From the NCBI GenBank assembly GCA_037953745.1, contig JBAKBP010004433.1, positions 62,001-126,000 of the forward strand: DNA of 64,000 nt, written 5' to 3'. The first letter of the stretch is position 1. Each line of letters starts with the position of its first letter. The translations under genes and the position numbers were made by a program. Positions 41,243-52,844 of this stretch are shown piece after piece. Source of the stretch: Lithodes maja. Its lineage: Eukaryota; Arthropoda; Malacostraca; Decapoda; Lithodidae. Below the pieces are notes generated by a model. It was given only the letters and a program-made list of their open reading frames with translations. It made no database searches and was not told where the DNA came from.

Positions 41243-41627
41243 ACATTCTTGGTTGGCCCTTCACTAACATTCTTGGTTGGCCCTTCACTAACATTCTTGG
41301 TTGGCCCTTCACTAACATTCTTGGTTGGCCCTTCACTAACATTCTTGGTTGGCCCTTCACTAACATTCTTGGTTGGCCCTTCACTAACATTCTTGGTTGG
41401 CCCTTCACTAACATTCTTGGTTGGCCCTTCACTAACATTCTTGGTTGGCCCTTCACTAACATTCTTGGTTGGCCCTTCACTAACATTCTTGGTTGGCCCT
41501 TCACTAACATTCTTGGTTGGCCCTTCACTAACATTCTTGGTTGGCCCTTCACTAACATTCTTGGTTGGCCCTTCACTAACATTCTTGGTTGGCCCTTCAC
41601 TAACATTCTTGGTTGGCCCTTCACTAA
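41243..41627. repeat. 24-bp minisatellite, sixteen copies
   Basis: Sixteen near-exact repeats of ACATTCTTGGTTGGCCCTTC plus ACTA. A period divisible by three gives long octapeptide-repeat frames on both strands, which I do not regard as genes. Confidence 0.97.
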
Positions 41628-42440
41628 CATTTATCTCTATGGATTTGAATTTGTACAAGACAAAATATAAATGGTAGGTTGCCAGTCGAATTTCCATCTT
41701 ATGTGTTTTCTGTCTATCTGTATGGGCACCCACAACCTAAAATACCATACCTATCAGGCAAGCACAGACATAATATTATTATTGCGACACTCATTTTATC
41801 CACGCAGCATCCAAGAGTAGAATCACCTCCCATTTCATTTAGTTAATAATCCCACTTTTGATTCACTCAGAAATAGGATCACCATTCATAATCACCTTTA
41901 TCCTAATAATTATCCTGATCCTGCTCCTAATCAATAATCCCCCTGCACAACCTCCGCATAGTATGCCACCCAAGAGCGGCCCTCTGCGGGTCCCACAATG
42001 TAAACGTAAACGTATCTGTTCGTGTGCTTTAATGTCTGTCTATTTGTTTCTCACTAACACACACACACACACACACACAATTCTTGCTCTCCCTCTAAGT
42101 TGTAATTCTCTATTAGTACAAGGACCGCAAGGTCTATGTAGTCTGCTGATCAGTGTAGTTCTATGTAACTCTGTGTAACTCGCTCAACACCCTGTCTACC
42201 TGACATGCTCTCTAATTACCCTGGACCACCCCGCAGGTAGACAGGAGGTGTGGCTGACAGGTGATCGTGGGAGAGGGACAGGAAGGGGAGATACAGTGAG
42301 GAAGGAAAAGGGAGAAATGGAGCAGAGTAGAAATCCTGTCGTGTGGGTAGACGGTTTATTTATTTATTTATGTATTTTATATTTGTGTATGTTTTTTGTT
42401 TTTTTACATTACGGTTACACCACAATTATTTAACAACGGA
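41628..42440. other. Unassigned stretch with an (AC)n microsatellite
   Basis: A short AC run lies at 42058-42079. No gene recognised. Confidence 0.4.
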
Positions 42441-42545
42441 GTTATATTTTACTTCTGAACATGACAAATATTGATTCAAAGACCAAACTACATATCCTTT
42501 CTTGTAACTTCCACTCTGTGGAAAAACACCTTTCCTCTGCCAACC
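42441..42545 (+). pseudogene. LINE X endonuclease N-terminal fragment
   Basis: Translation gives SCNFHSVEKHLSSANLG, matching the start of the LINE X endonuclease (compare FYSVEHHLSSNKP at 26610). About 35 codons only. Confidence 0.6.
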
Positions 42546-42611
42546 TGGGTTGAAGGGTTGAGGGAACACAAGGCACCCATTTAACCCTGGTGCAGACAAG
42601 GAGTGCCAGAT

Positions 42612-43713
42612 TTCTTTTTTTTTTTGGTATGTGAGTGAGGGAGACAAAGGCAGAACTGCCTGTAGGAAGTTGAAAGAGTTGACAGAGTGACATGGACAAA
42701 AGCAAGGGATATTCGAGCCTAAATGCCTGGACACACGGAGTTTGAAGCAATTTAAGTCATAGGAAGAGGTAAATATTGATTCTGGGAGAGAGTTCCAGAG
42801 CTCAGCTGTTGAATAGAACAAAGATTGAGAATAGCGTTTCACTCTTGGGTTGGAGAGTTGCACAGAATAGGGGTTGGATTGTGTTGCAAGACGGGTGCTA
42901 CGTGCTCTACAAAGAGGGGGTGGTATACACTGAAAGAACTCTGAGGAACACTGATTATTGTAATAGCGGTAGAATAGTGATAGAGATGCAACATTGCGGC
43001 GAAGAGAAAGAGACTACAGAGCGTTGGTGAGTGGACATGAGTTAATGAGACAGAAGGCTTTCTTTTCTACTTTTTGTAGAAGTGCTGTGTTAGAGGAACC
43101 TCCCCACATGTGTGAACAATACTTAATACATGTACGCACTGTGCCCCTGTACAGAGAAAGAAGCTGTGCAGGGGTAAAGAACCCCCGGAGGTGGTTGAGC
43201 ACACCCAGCTTCTGGGAAGCTGTTTTAGCAAGAGTGGTAATATGATCAATCCAAGAGATATGTGAAGAAAAAGAGACACTGAGAATATTAAGAGCGGATG
43301 AAGGGATATTTTGTATCAAGGTTTTCTCTGCCCCAATTGGAGATAGTAGAGAGATACGGGTGGGTTGCTGGAGTAACTGTTCTAGGTCATGTAGAATAGA
43401 AAAGATGTAGGCTTGTTCACCAGGTTGGTCAGTGGAAAGAGAGGAGAGCCATTGGCGGCAGTGAACGTTGAAACATATGATGGAAATTGTTTGCGAAAGG
43501 AGAGATAGATAGAATGTGTTCCACTTTAGAAGTTAGATAGTCAAAGATTTATGGATAGTCAGTAGACTTAGGAGAGAGATGAACAGCACAGAAATATTTA
43601 GTTTGAGAGTGACAAGAAAGCTTTAGCCAGAGAGTTGAGAATTCAGAAGAGTCAAAGTTTGGAACACGAGAGAAAGCGAGATTGTTGCGCATATATACGC
43701 AACATACACCTTT
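42612..43713 (-). pseudogene. LINE X copy b (minus), internally deleted
   Basis: From a T-rich tail complement at 42616, minus-strand translation gives the LINE X 3' end and RT C-terminus (AELWNSLPESIFTSSYDLNC, then PRSWVCSTTSGG) to about 43320, then jumps to endonuclease sequence (VPNFDSSEFSTL, KYFCAVHLSP) up to 43713. The RT core is missing. Stops are common. Confidence 0.75.
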
Positions 43714-44095
43714 GGCACCATCACCTTCAAACTCAAGAGAATCTCGTACTTTTTATGTTTCTGCCAGGAATCAACCCAAATCTGTTCTTTGACTCGCCAA
43801 AAACACTTTCATCAATAATAAATGTTCTGACATTTCCAACTCTAGCCCTTCCCAAGCTTTCTGGCATATACCCAAAAACCACTTCAACAATTTTACTTCC
43901 TCATCTTTCATTCCTCTTTTCCACTCTGATGGCACATCCGCCATGTTTTCCTCTGAAAAAGATGAAGTCTTTGTTCAAACTTTTGCTAAAATCCCACCTT
44001 GGATAATTCCTGCATTATCCCTCCCTTTCCACCTTCCTCTCTCTTACCTATGCCATATTTCATAATCTCTTCTTAGGATCTACTTTCTATCCTCT

Positions 44096-46485
44096 ACCGT
44101 AATTTTTGGCGACTTTAATTTACCTGTGACCAAGTGGGGCGATACTCTTACTTCACACTCCGGACATGACTTGTATACGAACTTGCAAGAGAGTTCGCTT
44201 TATCAATTTGTTCGAACGCCAACCCGTGGTAATAACGTTCTTGACATTGTACTTGCAACAAAAGAAGAATTAATAGAGAATTTGAATGTTGGTGATGAAT
44301 TCAGTAACAGCGACCATCGTACGATAACTTTCACTTTAAAGTTTACTAGTAACGAACCAAATAGTAGCATCGAAAAAGTCCCTAATTTCAAGAAAGCAAA
44401 CTTCCATAAACTTAGAGCTATGTTTAAAGAAACTGACTGGAGCTTTTTAATTCACAATAACGACATAAATACATCTTGGAAGTTATTCGAAGCCACTTAC
44501 CTAAAAGCAGTGCAAGACTGCATACCATCGAAAATACGGCGTCCAGGCCATAACAATAAGCCCAAATGGTGGAATAAAGATATTTCAAACTGCCTGCTTG
44601 CTAAAAAATTTGCTAATGATAGATTAAAATCCTCACAAAATGACGAAGAACGGCTGAAATTTGTAGAGCTATGACGCAAAGCCAAAAAGTTAATTAAGCA
44701 AAGTAAAAAGACCTTAGAGTTACATATTGCGAATCAAAGTAAAACAAACCCGAAAGAATTCTATAGTTATATCAGAAAGAAAAAAGTAGTTACTTCAACT
44801 GTTGGACCGTTAGTCGATGAAAATGGAGAATACACCAAAGACGAAGTACAAATGAGTAATGCCCTCAATACCTTCTTTGCATCAGTTTTTACAACAGAAG
44901 ACCTCAGTGATATCCCTACACCATCGCCGATTCAGATTGATAATTCAGATGTTCTAAGCAATATCACCGTTACAGAGAGAGAAGTATTGAATTGTTTAGA
45001 TAAACTCAAGGTAAATAAAACGCCTGGACCTGATACAATCTCGCCTAGGAAGCTAAGGATGAGCTCTCCAAACCACTGACATTACTATTCAATAAATCCT
45101 TGCAGTCTGGAACTATGCCTGATCAGTGGAAGCTAGCCAACGTAACACCGATATTAAAAAAAGGCAGCAAATCCCTACCCAGTAACTATCGTCCAATTAG
45201 CTTAACCTCAGTTGTATGTAAAATGCTAGAAACGGTCATACGAGACAGACTCGTAAATCACTTAGAGGAAAATAACATACTTAAAGATACTCAACACGGC
45301 TTTCGTAAAAAACGTTCCTGTTTAACAAACCTCTTAGACTTCTTCCACGATATCCTCAACCTCTACGATGAGAGTAAAGCTGTAGATATTATATACCTTG
45401 ATTTTCAAAAGGCCTTTGACAAAGTTCCCCACAAACGTTTACTGCTAAAACTAAAAGCGCATGGAATACAAGACGGTGTGTTGAAATGGATAGAAAATTG
45501 GCTCAGCGACAGAAAGCAAAGAGTAGTCATAAACGGTAAGGCATCTAAATGGACCAATTTAAGTAGCGGGGTACCCCAGGGATCGGTACTAGGACCAATT
45601 CTCTTTCTAATTTACATCAACGACATAGATGAGGGTCTCACCTGTACAATCTCAAAATTTGCTGACGATACAAAAATTGCAAATAGCGTACTCTCAAAAG
45701 AACAAGTTGACGATATGCAACACAATCTAGATATATTGTCATGTTGGGCCCAAATTTGGCAAATGAGTTTCAATGCGGATAAATGTAAAGTACTACATAT
45801 CGGATACCTAAATGAGAAAGCAAACTATTCGATGAATGGCACTCAGCTTAAGAATGTAAACAGAGAAACCGATCTGGGAGTAACAATATCGAGTAACCTA
45901 AAACCGAGTCAACAATGTTCAGAAGTTGTTAAGAAGGCAAACAAAATAATTGGCTTTATAGGCAGGTCATTTGAGCATAAATCCAAAGAAGTTATCCTAA
46001 CCCTTTACAATTCCTTAGTCCGCCCTCTTCTGGAATACTGCGTTCAATCCTGGTGCCCTTATTACCAAAAAGATATAAACAAGCTAGAACGAGTTCAACG
46101 TAGAGTTACCAAAATGATACCTAGCCTAAAGAACAAACCATACGAAGAGCGTCTTAGAGAATTAAATCTATTTCCTTTAACCCAGCGCAGATTAAGAGGT
46201 GACTTAATTCAAGTGTTCAAAATCATCAAAGGCATCGACAATATGAACTGTAGTAAGTACTTCACTATCGACCAATCTAATTACACGCGGGGAAACGGTT
46301 GCAAAATTATTGGTAAATCTTTTAACTCACACGAATCTAAGAATTTCTTCTTCAATCGAGTTGTCAACTTGTGGAATGGGCTTCCCCGAAACGTTATAGA
46401 CTGCATCACCGTTGATTCATTTAAACTCCGCCTAGACAAATATCTCGCATCAAACCCGCGACTGACTGCGTTTGTAAATGAATAA
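44096..46485 (+). pseudogene. CR1 copy 2 ORF2, truncated and broken
   Basis: Matches ORF2 of copy 1 from FGDFNLPVTKW onward. A TGA at 44672-44674 replaces an Arg codon, and about 10 bp are missing near 45049, shifting the frame. RT from about 45100 to 46485 is otherwise open with SGVPQGSVLGPILF and KFADDTKI intact. The endonuclease N-terminus is missing. Not functional. Confidence 0.92.
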
Positions 46486-46705
46486 CTTTATTTTATCCCC
46501 CCCTCAATTACTAACCCATCTGTCCCCTACTAACTTCCTAATCCTGCCACGGACATTAGTTCCAGGGCAGTAATTCCCTTTCCAATGTTCCCTTACCCAC
46601 TCTAAACCACTGTTTGGACACTTGATCCTCAGTGTTTTGGAGGACAAGCAACCTAGAAGGGTCACTAGATCTGTTGTTGCTTGATTTCCTTTGTACTCCT
46701 TTGTA
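44096..46705 (+). mobile_element. CR1/L2-group LINE, copy 2, 5'-truncated
   Basis: Starts within ORF2 endonuclease (TACCGTAATTTTTGGCGAC) and ends with two CTCCTTTGTA-type decamers. CTCT flanks both sides (44092-44095 and 46706-46709), and joining the flanks at one CTCT restores the LINE X reading. It is nearly identical to 5945-10144, so both are young. Confidence 0.92.
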
Positions 46706-49520
46706 CTCTCTGAACGTAATACTTAAAAGGTGTACGGACCGTATTGTGTTCCTCCTGTTGTACTCAAAATCTGTTCTTCCATGCTGACTCCCTGCCTACG
46801 TAAACTCTTTCGTCTCTGTCTTTCTTCTAACATCTTTCCTTTTTGCTGGAAGTTTGCCCTTATTTAACCTGTCCCTAAGAAGGGTGACCACTCTGAACCC
46901 TCCAACTATCGTCCAATTGCTCTCATTTCTTGCATCTCTAAAGTTTTTTTTAACTATTCTTTACTCTTAATTTCCTAAGCATTTATCTACCCATAATCTA
47001 CTTTCAGATTTATATTATGGTTTCATTTAGGGTCACTCTACTTGTGATCTTCTTGCTTATCTTACTAAATCTTGGGTATCCTCCTTTCGGGACTTTGGTG
47101 AGACTTTTTCTATTGCGCTAGACATATCGAAAGCCTTCCATAGAGTCTGGCACAAATCTCTAATTTCGAAACTTTCCTCTTTCGGTTTCTATCCCTCTAT
47201 TTGGCCTTTGTCTCTAATTTCCTTTAAGACCGCTTCATAGCTGCAGTTGTGGACAGCCATCGCTCACTTTCTCAACCTATCAACTCTGGTGTTCCTCAGG
47301 ATTCTGTCCTGTCTCCAATTCTCTTTCTAATATTTATTAATGATCTCCTCAACTGTACCTCTAGTCCTATTTACTCATATGCTGATGGCTTTACCTTACA
47401 CTATTCAACTAATCTTTCACATCAACCGAGCATGCATTCACTCCAAAAACTCATGTAAAAGGGTCATAGAGCGCGTATCTGCTGATGTACTAATTATATC
47501 CGGTTTGAGGCAGAGAAAATCTTGTTACTTTCAATGCCTTCAAGATCCAATTTCTCCCCCTCTCTCTCTCCATAATCTATTGCAGTCTTCCGCAAGACTA
47601 TCAATTATAATTATTCTTTAATAATACACAAATCAACCCTTCATATTCTCTCAATATTCTAACTATACATATTTCATCTGATCTTTCTTGGAGAGATCAT
47701 ATTACCACTCTTGCTAAAACAGCTTCCCAATATCAATCATCTCCGTGGGTTCTTCACCCCCATGCCCCACACAGCGTCTTACTCTGTATCAGAGCACAGT
47801 GCCCCCCTGTATTGAGTATTGTTTGCATGTGTGGGGAGGCTCCACCTATACCACACTTTTCGAAAGCGAAGAGTTCAAAGTATTTAGTCTCATCAACTCA
47901 CTTCCTCTTACTAGTTCCCTACAATCTCTTTCTACACACCGCAATGTTGGATCTCTTTCACTCTACTATCGCTATTATAACAATCAGTCTTCTTCAGAGC
48001 TCTTTCAGGGTATACCCCCTCCCTTGCGGCGGTTGCAAGGCACCCGCCTTTCAACACAGTACCGCTCCTATTTTGGTCTACTCTTAAACTCATTCAAGTC
48101 TAATTTTACTACTGTTTCATCCATTCCACCATTACAGTCTCCCAATGGCAATTTTGTAAGTGACCCGCGAGGTACAACCAACATTCTCGCTGATATATTC
48201 TCCACCAACTCAACCTTACATGAAAGAAACCAAGATATCTCTTTACTAAATTTGACTTCCCCCCCCCCAAAGCCCCACATTAAAGATGCACACCAGACAT
48301 GTTATAACCACTCAGCAGAATCTCTCAGTAGTAGATATAGCTCCTGGTCCAGATGAGCTTCCACCAATAGTTCTAAAAAAAAATTCCTTGCTCTTGTATT
48401 AGCATAAGTTTTCCGTCTTTGTATTCATACCTCATGTTTTCCACTTTCCTGGAAAGAAGCAACCATTAATCCTGTTCCTAAAAAGGGGGCCTCTTCAGGT
48501 CCATTACACTACATACCAATAGATATAACTTCCACCCTTGGTAAAATCTTCGAAACAATAATAAACAATCACCTAATCAAGTATCTATAGACTAGTAAAT
48601 TAATCAGTGATAGACAGAATGGATTTAGACATGAACGATCAACTGCAGACATTCTTTGCCTTCCTACGGATCACATTAACCAAGCTACAGAGCAACATAG
48701 TCTGATGGTAGATGGCCCGTATTCTCAATGTTACTTCATAAATGCTGGCATTCCTCAGGGAACAGTTGTGGAACCAACTCTGTTCCATATTCACATCAAT
48801 GCTCTCCTGTCGTAGTATCACTCATAACCCAATACATTCCTACGCAGATGACTCAACACTCCACAGTTCCTTTACGCTTAGCAGTTCTTTCACGCAGCCT
48901 GATATTATAAGTGCCAAATTTAACACTGCAATTTATCTGAACCAATCTAAAATTAATGAATGGACAAAACATCTGGTATCTTTTAATACACGTAAATCCA
49001 AGTACATAGAATTTTCTAACAGAATCTTTTTAACTCTCACATAATGTTTAATAATGTAAATATTCCCACCTACTCTAGTATTGATATCCTTGGTGTAACA
49101 TTGAATGCCAATCTGATCTGGACATCTCATTGCTAAAAATGCCTCTAAGAAAATGGGACTTCTACACAGAGTTCGAGAATTCTTCACTGACGAGCAGTTA
49201 GCCGTTATATATAAAAGTCATGCTCGTTCTCAGATGGAATACTGTTCACCCTTTTGGGATGGATGTGGGTGGCTGCATTGAGGCAGTTGAAGAAAGTTCA
49301 AAATAAAGCAGTTAGATTAATAAAAAAAAACTGCAATCACGCAGGATCTTCCTCCAGTATTCATACCAAGAGATGTTGCATCCCTTGCATTACTCTACAG
49401 ATATGTTCATGGTAATAGTTCTGAAGAACTTGCTTAAATTGTACCCCCTCTCTGCACCCTTCCCCACATAACTAGGGAAGCTGGAAATGGCCTTGAATTC
49501 ACAGTCTCTTCTCTACAATA

Positions 49521-50538
49521 CAAGGTGTCCCGCGAGTTTTGTCAAATACTTCCAGAGATGAAAGATTAAGTAATTCTAAGTAAAAACTGTTATATTCACA
49601 TAGGCTTTTGGGGGGCATTGTGTTGTAGTTAACCCGTACAGCCCCAGCGACGCGTCTGACGCGTCGGCGATGTATGTAACGCACAGCCCCAGAGACGCGC
49701 CTGACGCGTCACCCTAATTGCGCCGACCGTAACCTCAGGTGTAGCCACTCAAGAGGGCTCAGATTTGTATGGGAACTGCGCACGCAACCGTGCCGATGGT
49801 TGAAAACTCTCAAAGTCCACGTGTGTGCGCGTGAGCGTGCAATAACCTGTTTTTTGGGGGTAATTGCCTTCAATTTTTTACTCTTGTAAAATACGTTTTC
49901 GGGGGCTCTGTAGGACCATTTTTTAAGCTTTTTGAGCGGTTTTTCGTGGTTTTTCCTTCATTCCTAACCCATTCGCTATTGTTTCTGGAATAAAACCATT
50001 TTTTGAAAACCAGCCGTGTTCTGGTGAACAAACATTACAAAACTAGCCGGGGCTCCACGGGTTAAAGTCGGCATTTTTTTTTTTTTTTTTCATTTCTAAC
50101 CCTGTTTTTCTTCAATAAGATGAGGATAGGAAAAAAAATATATATAAAGTGTATTATGAAGCATGATATCAATACTTCAAACTGACACCAACAACTTCCC
50201 TACATCGTACTTCATATTCCCTTGACATGGAGTTGAAAGCATCCTCCGTAGCTCCTTTCTTCTTTCCGCGATGATGAGCTTAAAATTAAGTTTTGTTGGT
50301 TTCTTGTAATAGTCAGTTTGAAGTATTGATATCATGCTTCACAATACACTTTATAGTTGTTTCCCTATCCTCATCTTATTGAAGAAAAACAGGGTTAGAA
50401 ACACCAAAATGCCGACTTTAAGGGTCCATAACTACAAAACAATGCCCCCAAAAGCCTATGTGTATATAACAGTTTTTACTTAGAATTACTTAATCTTTCA
50501 TCTCTGGAAGTATTTGACAAAACTCGCGGGACACTCTG
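49521..50538. mobile_element. Tc1/mariner-type foldback element with TA target duplication
   Basis: Terminal inverted repeats start CAAGGTGTCCCGCGAGTTTT (left) and CAGAGTGTCCCGCGAGTTTT (right complement) and extend for about 250 bp per arm, interrupted on the left by a TTAA MITE. TA flanks both sides (49519-49520 and 50539-50540); joining there restores the LINE Y frame. About 580 bp without the nested MITE. No transposase recognised in the roughly 100-bp centre. TA duplication and GTGTCCC ends fit Tc1/mariner. Confidence 0.82.
49629..50065. mobile_element. TTAA-flanked MITE, GCCCCAGCGACGC family, copy 1
   Basis: 437 bp from TTAA 49629-49632 to TTAA 50062-50065. Ends: TTAACCCGTACAGCCCCAG and, complemented, TTAACCCGTGGAGCCCCGG. 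Shares GGGCTCAGATTTGTATGGGA and CCTTCATTCCTAACCCATTC with 63236-63705. It lies inside the left arm of the foldback element, so it is the younger insertion. Confidence 0.88.
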
Positions 50539-50730
50539 TATAGAACTTCCTCTTATCGCAATTAATTTATCCCCAGGACTACTCTCTGGAATTCTCTTCC
50601 TTGGAGTTGCTTTCTTCAAATGTACAACCTACAACAGTTTAAGTCCAATTGTTCCAAACCTTTTATGAATGGAGGATGCCTTTAGTCACATGGATCTTGT
50701 TTTGTTCTGTCTTTGACACTACTTTGAATG

Positions 50731-51547
50731 ACTTGTGTTAACTTCAATATATAGAATAATAATGCAGTTTCTTATGGGTTGTAAGGTAAACAACTAAATA
50801 TACATGTGTACTCCCAGTACTTTAACCCCTTCAGTACCAGCGACGTGTGTTAGATTTTATTCTAGCTACATTTAGAAGATTTTATGAAGCCTCTCTGAAT
50901 GAATCACCTCTCGATCATGATAAAATATTCTTGATTATAAAAAAAATATATATGTATAATATTATATATACAGTATATGATCATTGGAAAAGTAATTTCC
51001 TTTGCTCGTTCACTTAAAACAAACACATAGCTGAAGGGCAATAACACAACCTAAATTAACTACCTTGTTTAAATTAGATTAGGATTGGCTATGATATATC
51101 AGTTACGTTTTATTAGGTTTTATAATTCAATTTAGTACTGGGTAATGAGGTGTTCAGGTAGCGATATATCCAACATTCCATTACTATCTCTTTCCGACCT
51201 AATTACTTCCTTCACCCAAAAGATGATTTATAGTTTCCTTTAAATCCCTTGGTGTTGCACAAAATGTTCGATTAGATGGCATACCTTTATAATCCAGGCA
51301 ACATCACAGGTGTTGAATCGTAATTATGGAAGAATTATTTATCACAATCCTAATAAACAACACAATTATTAACGGGGATCCACCTCTGTCGTCTACTACC
51401 TTCTCCTCAAGCCACAAGTCACAAACTTGGAGTGCCTGTGGGCGTGTGCGTATCGTTAAGCAGGTTATATGGCATTAGTCATATAAGGACAATAATTATG
51501 TCGTCGCCGATGGCTTAGCGACATAATATTATTCGCGCGACGTCAGG
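50731..51547. other. Unassigned stretch with a partial TTAA end
   Basis: TTAACCCCTTCAGTACCAGC at 50823 resembles the left end of the 4649 MITE, followed by a GATTTTATTCTAGC segment; no right end was found. The rest is unassigned. Confidence 0.45.
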
Positions 51548-52009
51548 GGAGGTGTGGCAGAGTGGTCTTGCCACTGGACTGGTAATCCAATGGACCAGGG
51601 TTCGAATCCCAATATGTCAATGGGAAGATATTATTGGGATGGAATTTGTGCTGTACCTAGTTTCAGTGCATTACCACAGCACACCGAAATTCCAAAAAAA
51701 TACCCTCATTGTTCCCTGATTAAATAGCACTGTATGAATATTCCCATATTCAAAATATGCTACAGGGGGGCAATGCCTAGTGAGTTAATTGCTCAATAGG
51801 TGGCGTTCTGAGAGTGAGGGTCTGAGCCTGGGGGATGAGACTGTGAGGCACAGAGGCGAAACGGCTTCAGAGATGGAGTTGCTTTGTGCCGTGAAAGAGT
51901 GCTTCGCATGTCTCACTCCTTAGACTGGAACAAGACCTCACGGGCCTCACCGTGTTCAGGGGTAGAGTGTGCAGGCTCTCAACCTATGCCCGAGAAGGAG
52001 TAGTTGGAA

Positions 52010-52042
<33 letters not shown>
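51548..52042 (+). repeat. tRNA-derived SINE, copy 2
   Basis: Full-length relative of 12137-12624, with A-box TGGCAGAGTGG, B-box GGTTCGAATCC (51599-51609), the same body and a roughly 30-A tail. Its promoter boxes are closer to tRNA consensus than copy 1. Confidence 0.9.
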
Positions 52043-52044
<2 letters not shown>

Positions 52045-52767
52045 TCATGACTATGCTCGTTGCCTCCTGTAATAAGATGAATAATTGCTTATATAATTCT
52101 TGTTACCATTATATATTATCATTCAGTCAAGGAGGTTTCCAAAGAATCAATGCACTAAAAGCAACTAGAAGTTGCAAATAATATGCCACAATTAAAGGGG
52201 TTTCCCTTTATAACACGAACATTTAATTAAAATATTATTGAGTCATGGGCTTTTACGTTATTCAAATTTGTGTTAATCCCTGGGTTAATGTTAACGTCTA
52301 CTGGTAGTTAGTAGCCTCTTAGCCAAGATATAGGTGGGATGGTGGTGTTAGTGACGTGGGATGATAGGGTATCTCCCCCACCGTCACCCGGTTGCTGCCA
52401 TCTCAAGCACCCCGATAAATTGTGGCGTCATGGTGGTGCCACTCCCTGGCACTCAACAGAACTGGAGATCTTGGTGAAAGAGAGAGCAGCTGTATTGGTC
52501 TTCGGATACCATTTTGGTGCCGTAATTGTCAAACAACATGGTGATCATTTAATATGGATCATGTAGAATTTACAGCCATATTCTTAAACCTTCCCACCGT
52601 GAAACCTTATTGAACGAAATATGACGAAATCAATTGTTAGCTTTTAAACCCCGGGTGACTTCAAGTCATATTTCATTAACTAATACTCAGTTCCAGTATC
52701 TTCGTTCATTATGGGCTAGATGACACCCATGCTAGATGATGTGTAATTTGATGAGTTTTACGACAAG

Positions 52768-52772
<5 letters not shown>
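52043..52772. other. Unassigned stretch
   Basis: No recognisable gene or repeat family. Confidence 0.4.
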
Positions 52773-52819
<47 letters not shown>

Positions 52820-52838
52820 TATATATATATATATATAC
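52773..52838. repeat. (AT)n microsatellite abutting a LINE 3' end
   Basis: AT run of about 65 bp ending at the T-rich complement of the LINE X tail. Confidence 0.95.
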
Positions 52839-52844
52839 AGTTTT

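Larger units (their letters stand above)
43714..48104 (+). pseudogene. LINE X copy c (plus), interrupted by CR1 copy 2
   Basis: Linker sequence (43714-44091) matches 27524-27737; after the CR1 insertion it resumes at 46710 with VYGPYCVPPVVLK, RRVTTLNPPTIV, SLISKLSSFGF, NSGVPQDSVLSPILF, and SYADG (catalytic DD altered to DG), continuing into a C-terminal region with SSSELFQGIPPPLRRLQG. Many stops. With the insertion removed, the reading across the junction is continuous, supporting a single original copy. Confidence 0.8.
48105..50730 (+). pseudogene. LINE Y (jockey-like) copy, decayed and split
   Basis: Plus-strand translation gives a linker (SPNGNFVSDPRGTTNILADI), then APGPDELPPIVL, DRQNGF-type sequence in a shifted frame, HSYADDSTLHSSFT with an intact DD pair, SKYIEFSNR, EQLAVIYKSHARSQMEYCSP and RYVHG. 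The C-terminal part resumes after the foldback insertion with TTLWNSLPW near 50580. Related to LINE X but a different family. Frameshifts and stops are frequent. Confidence 0.78.

Noticed and set aside
41068..41733. Octapeptide-repeat protein (NVSEGPTK) on the minus strand
   Set aside because: The frame is open only because a 24-bp stop-free unit is repeated; other frames are equally open.
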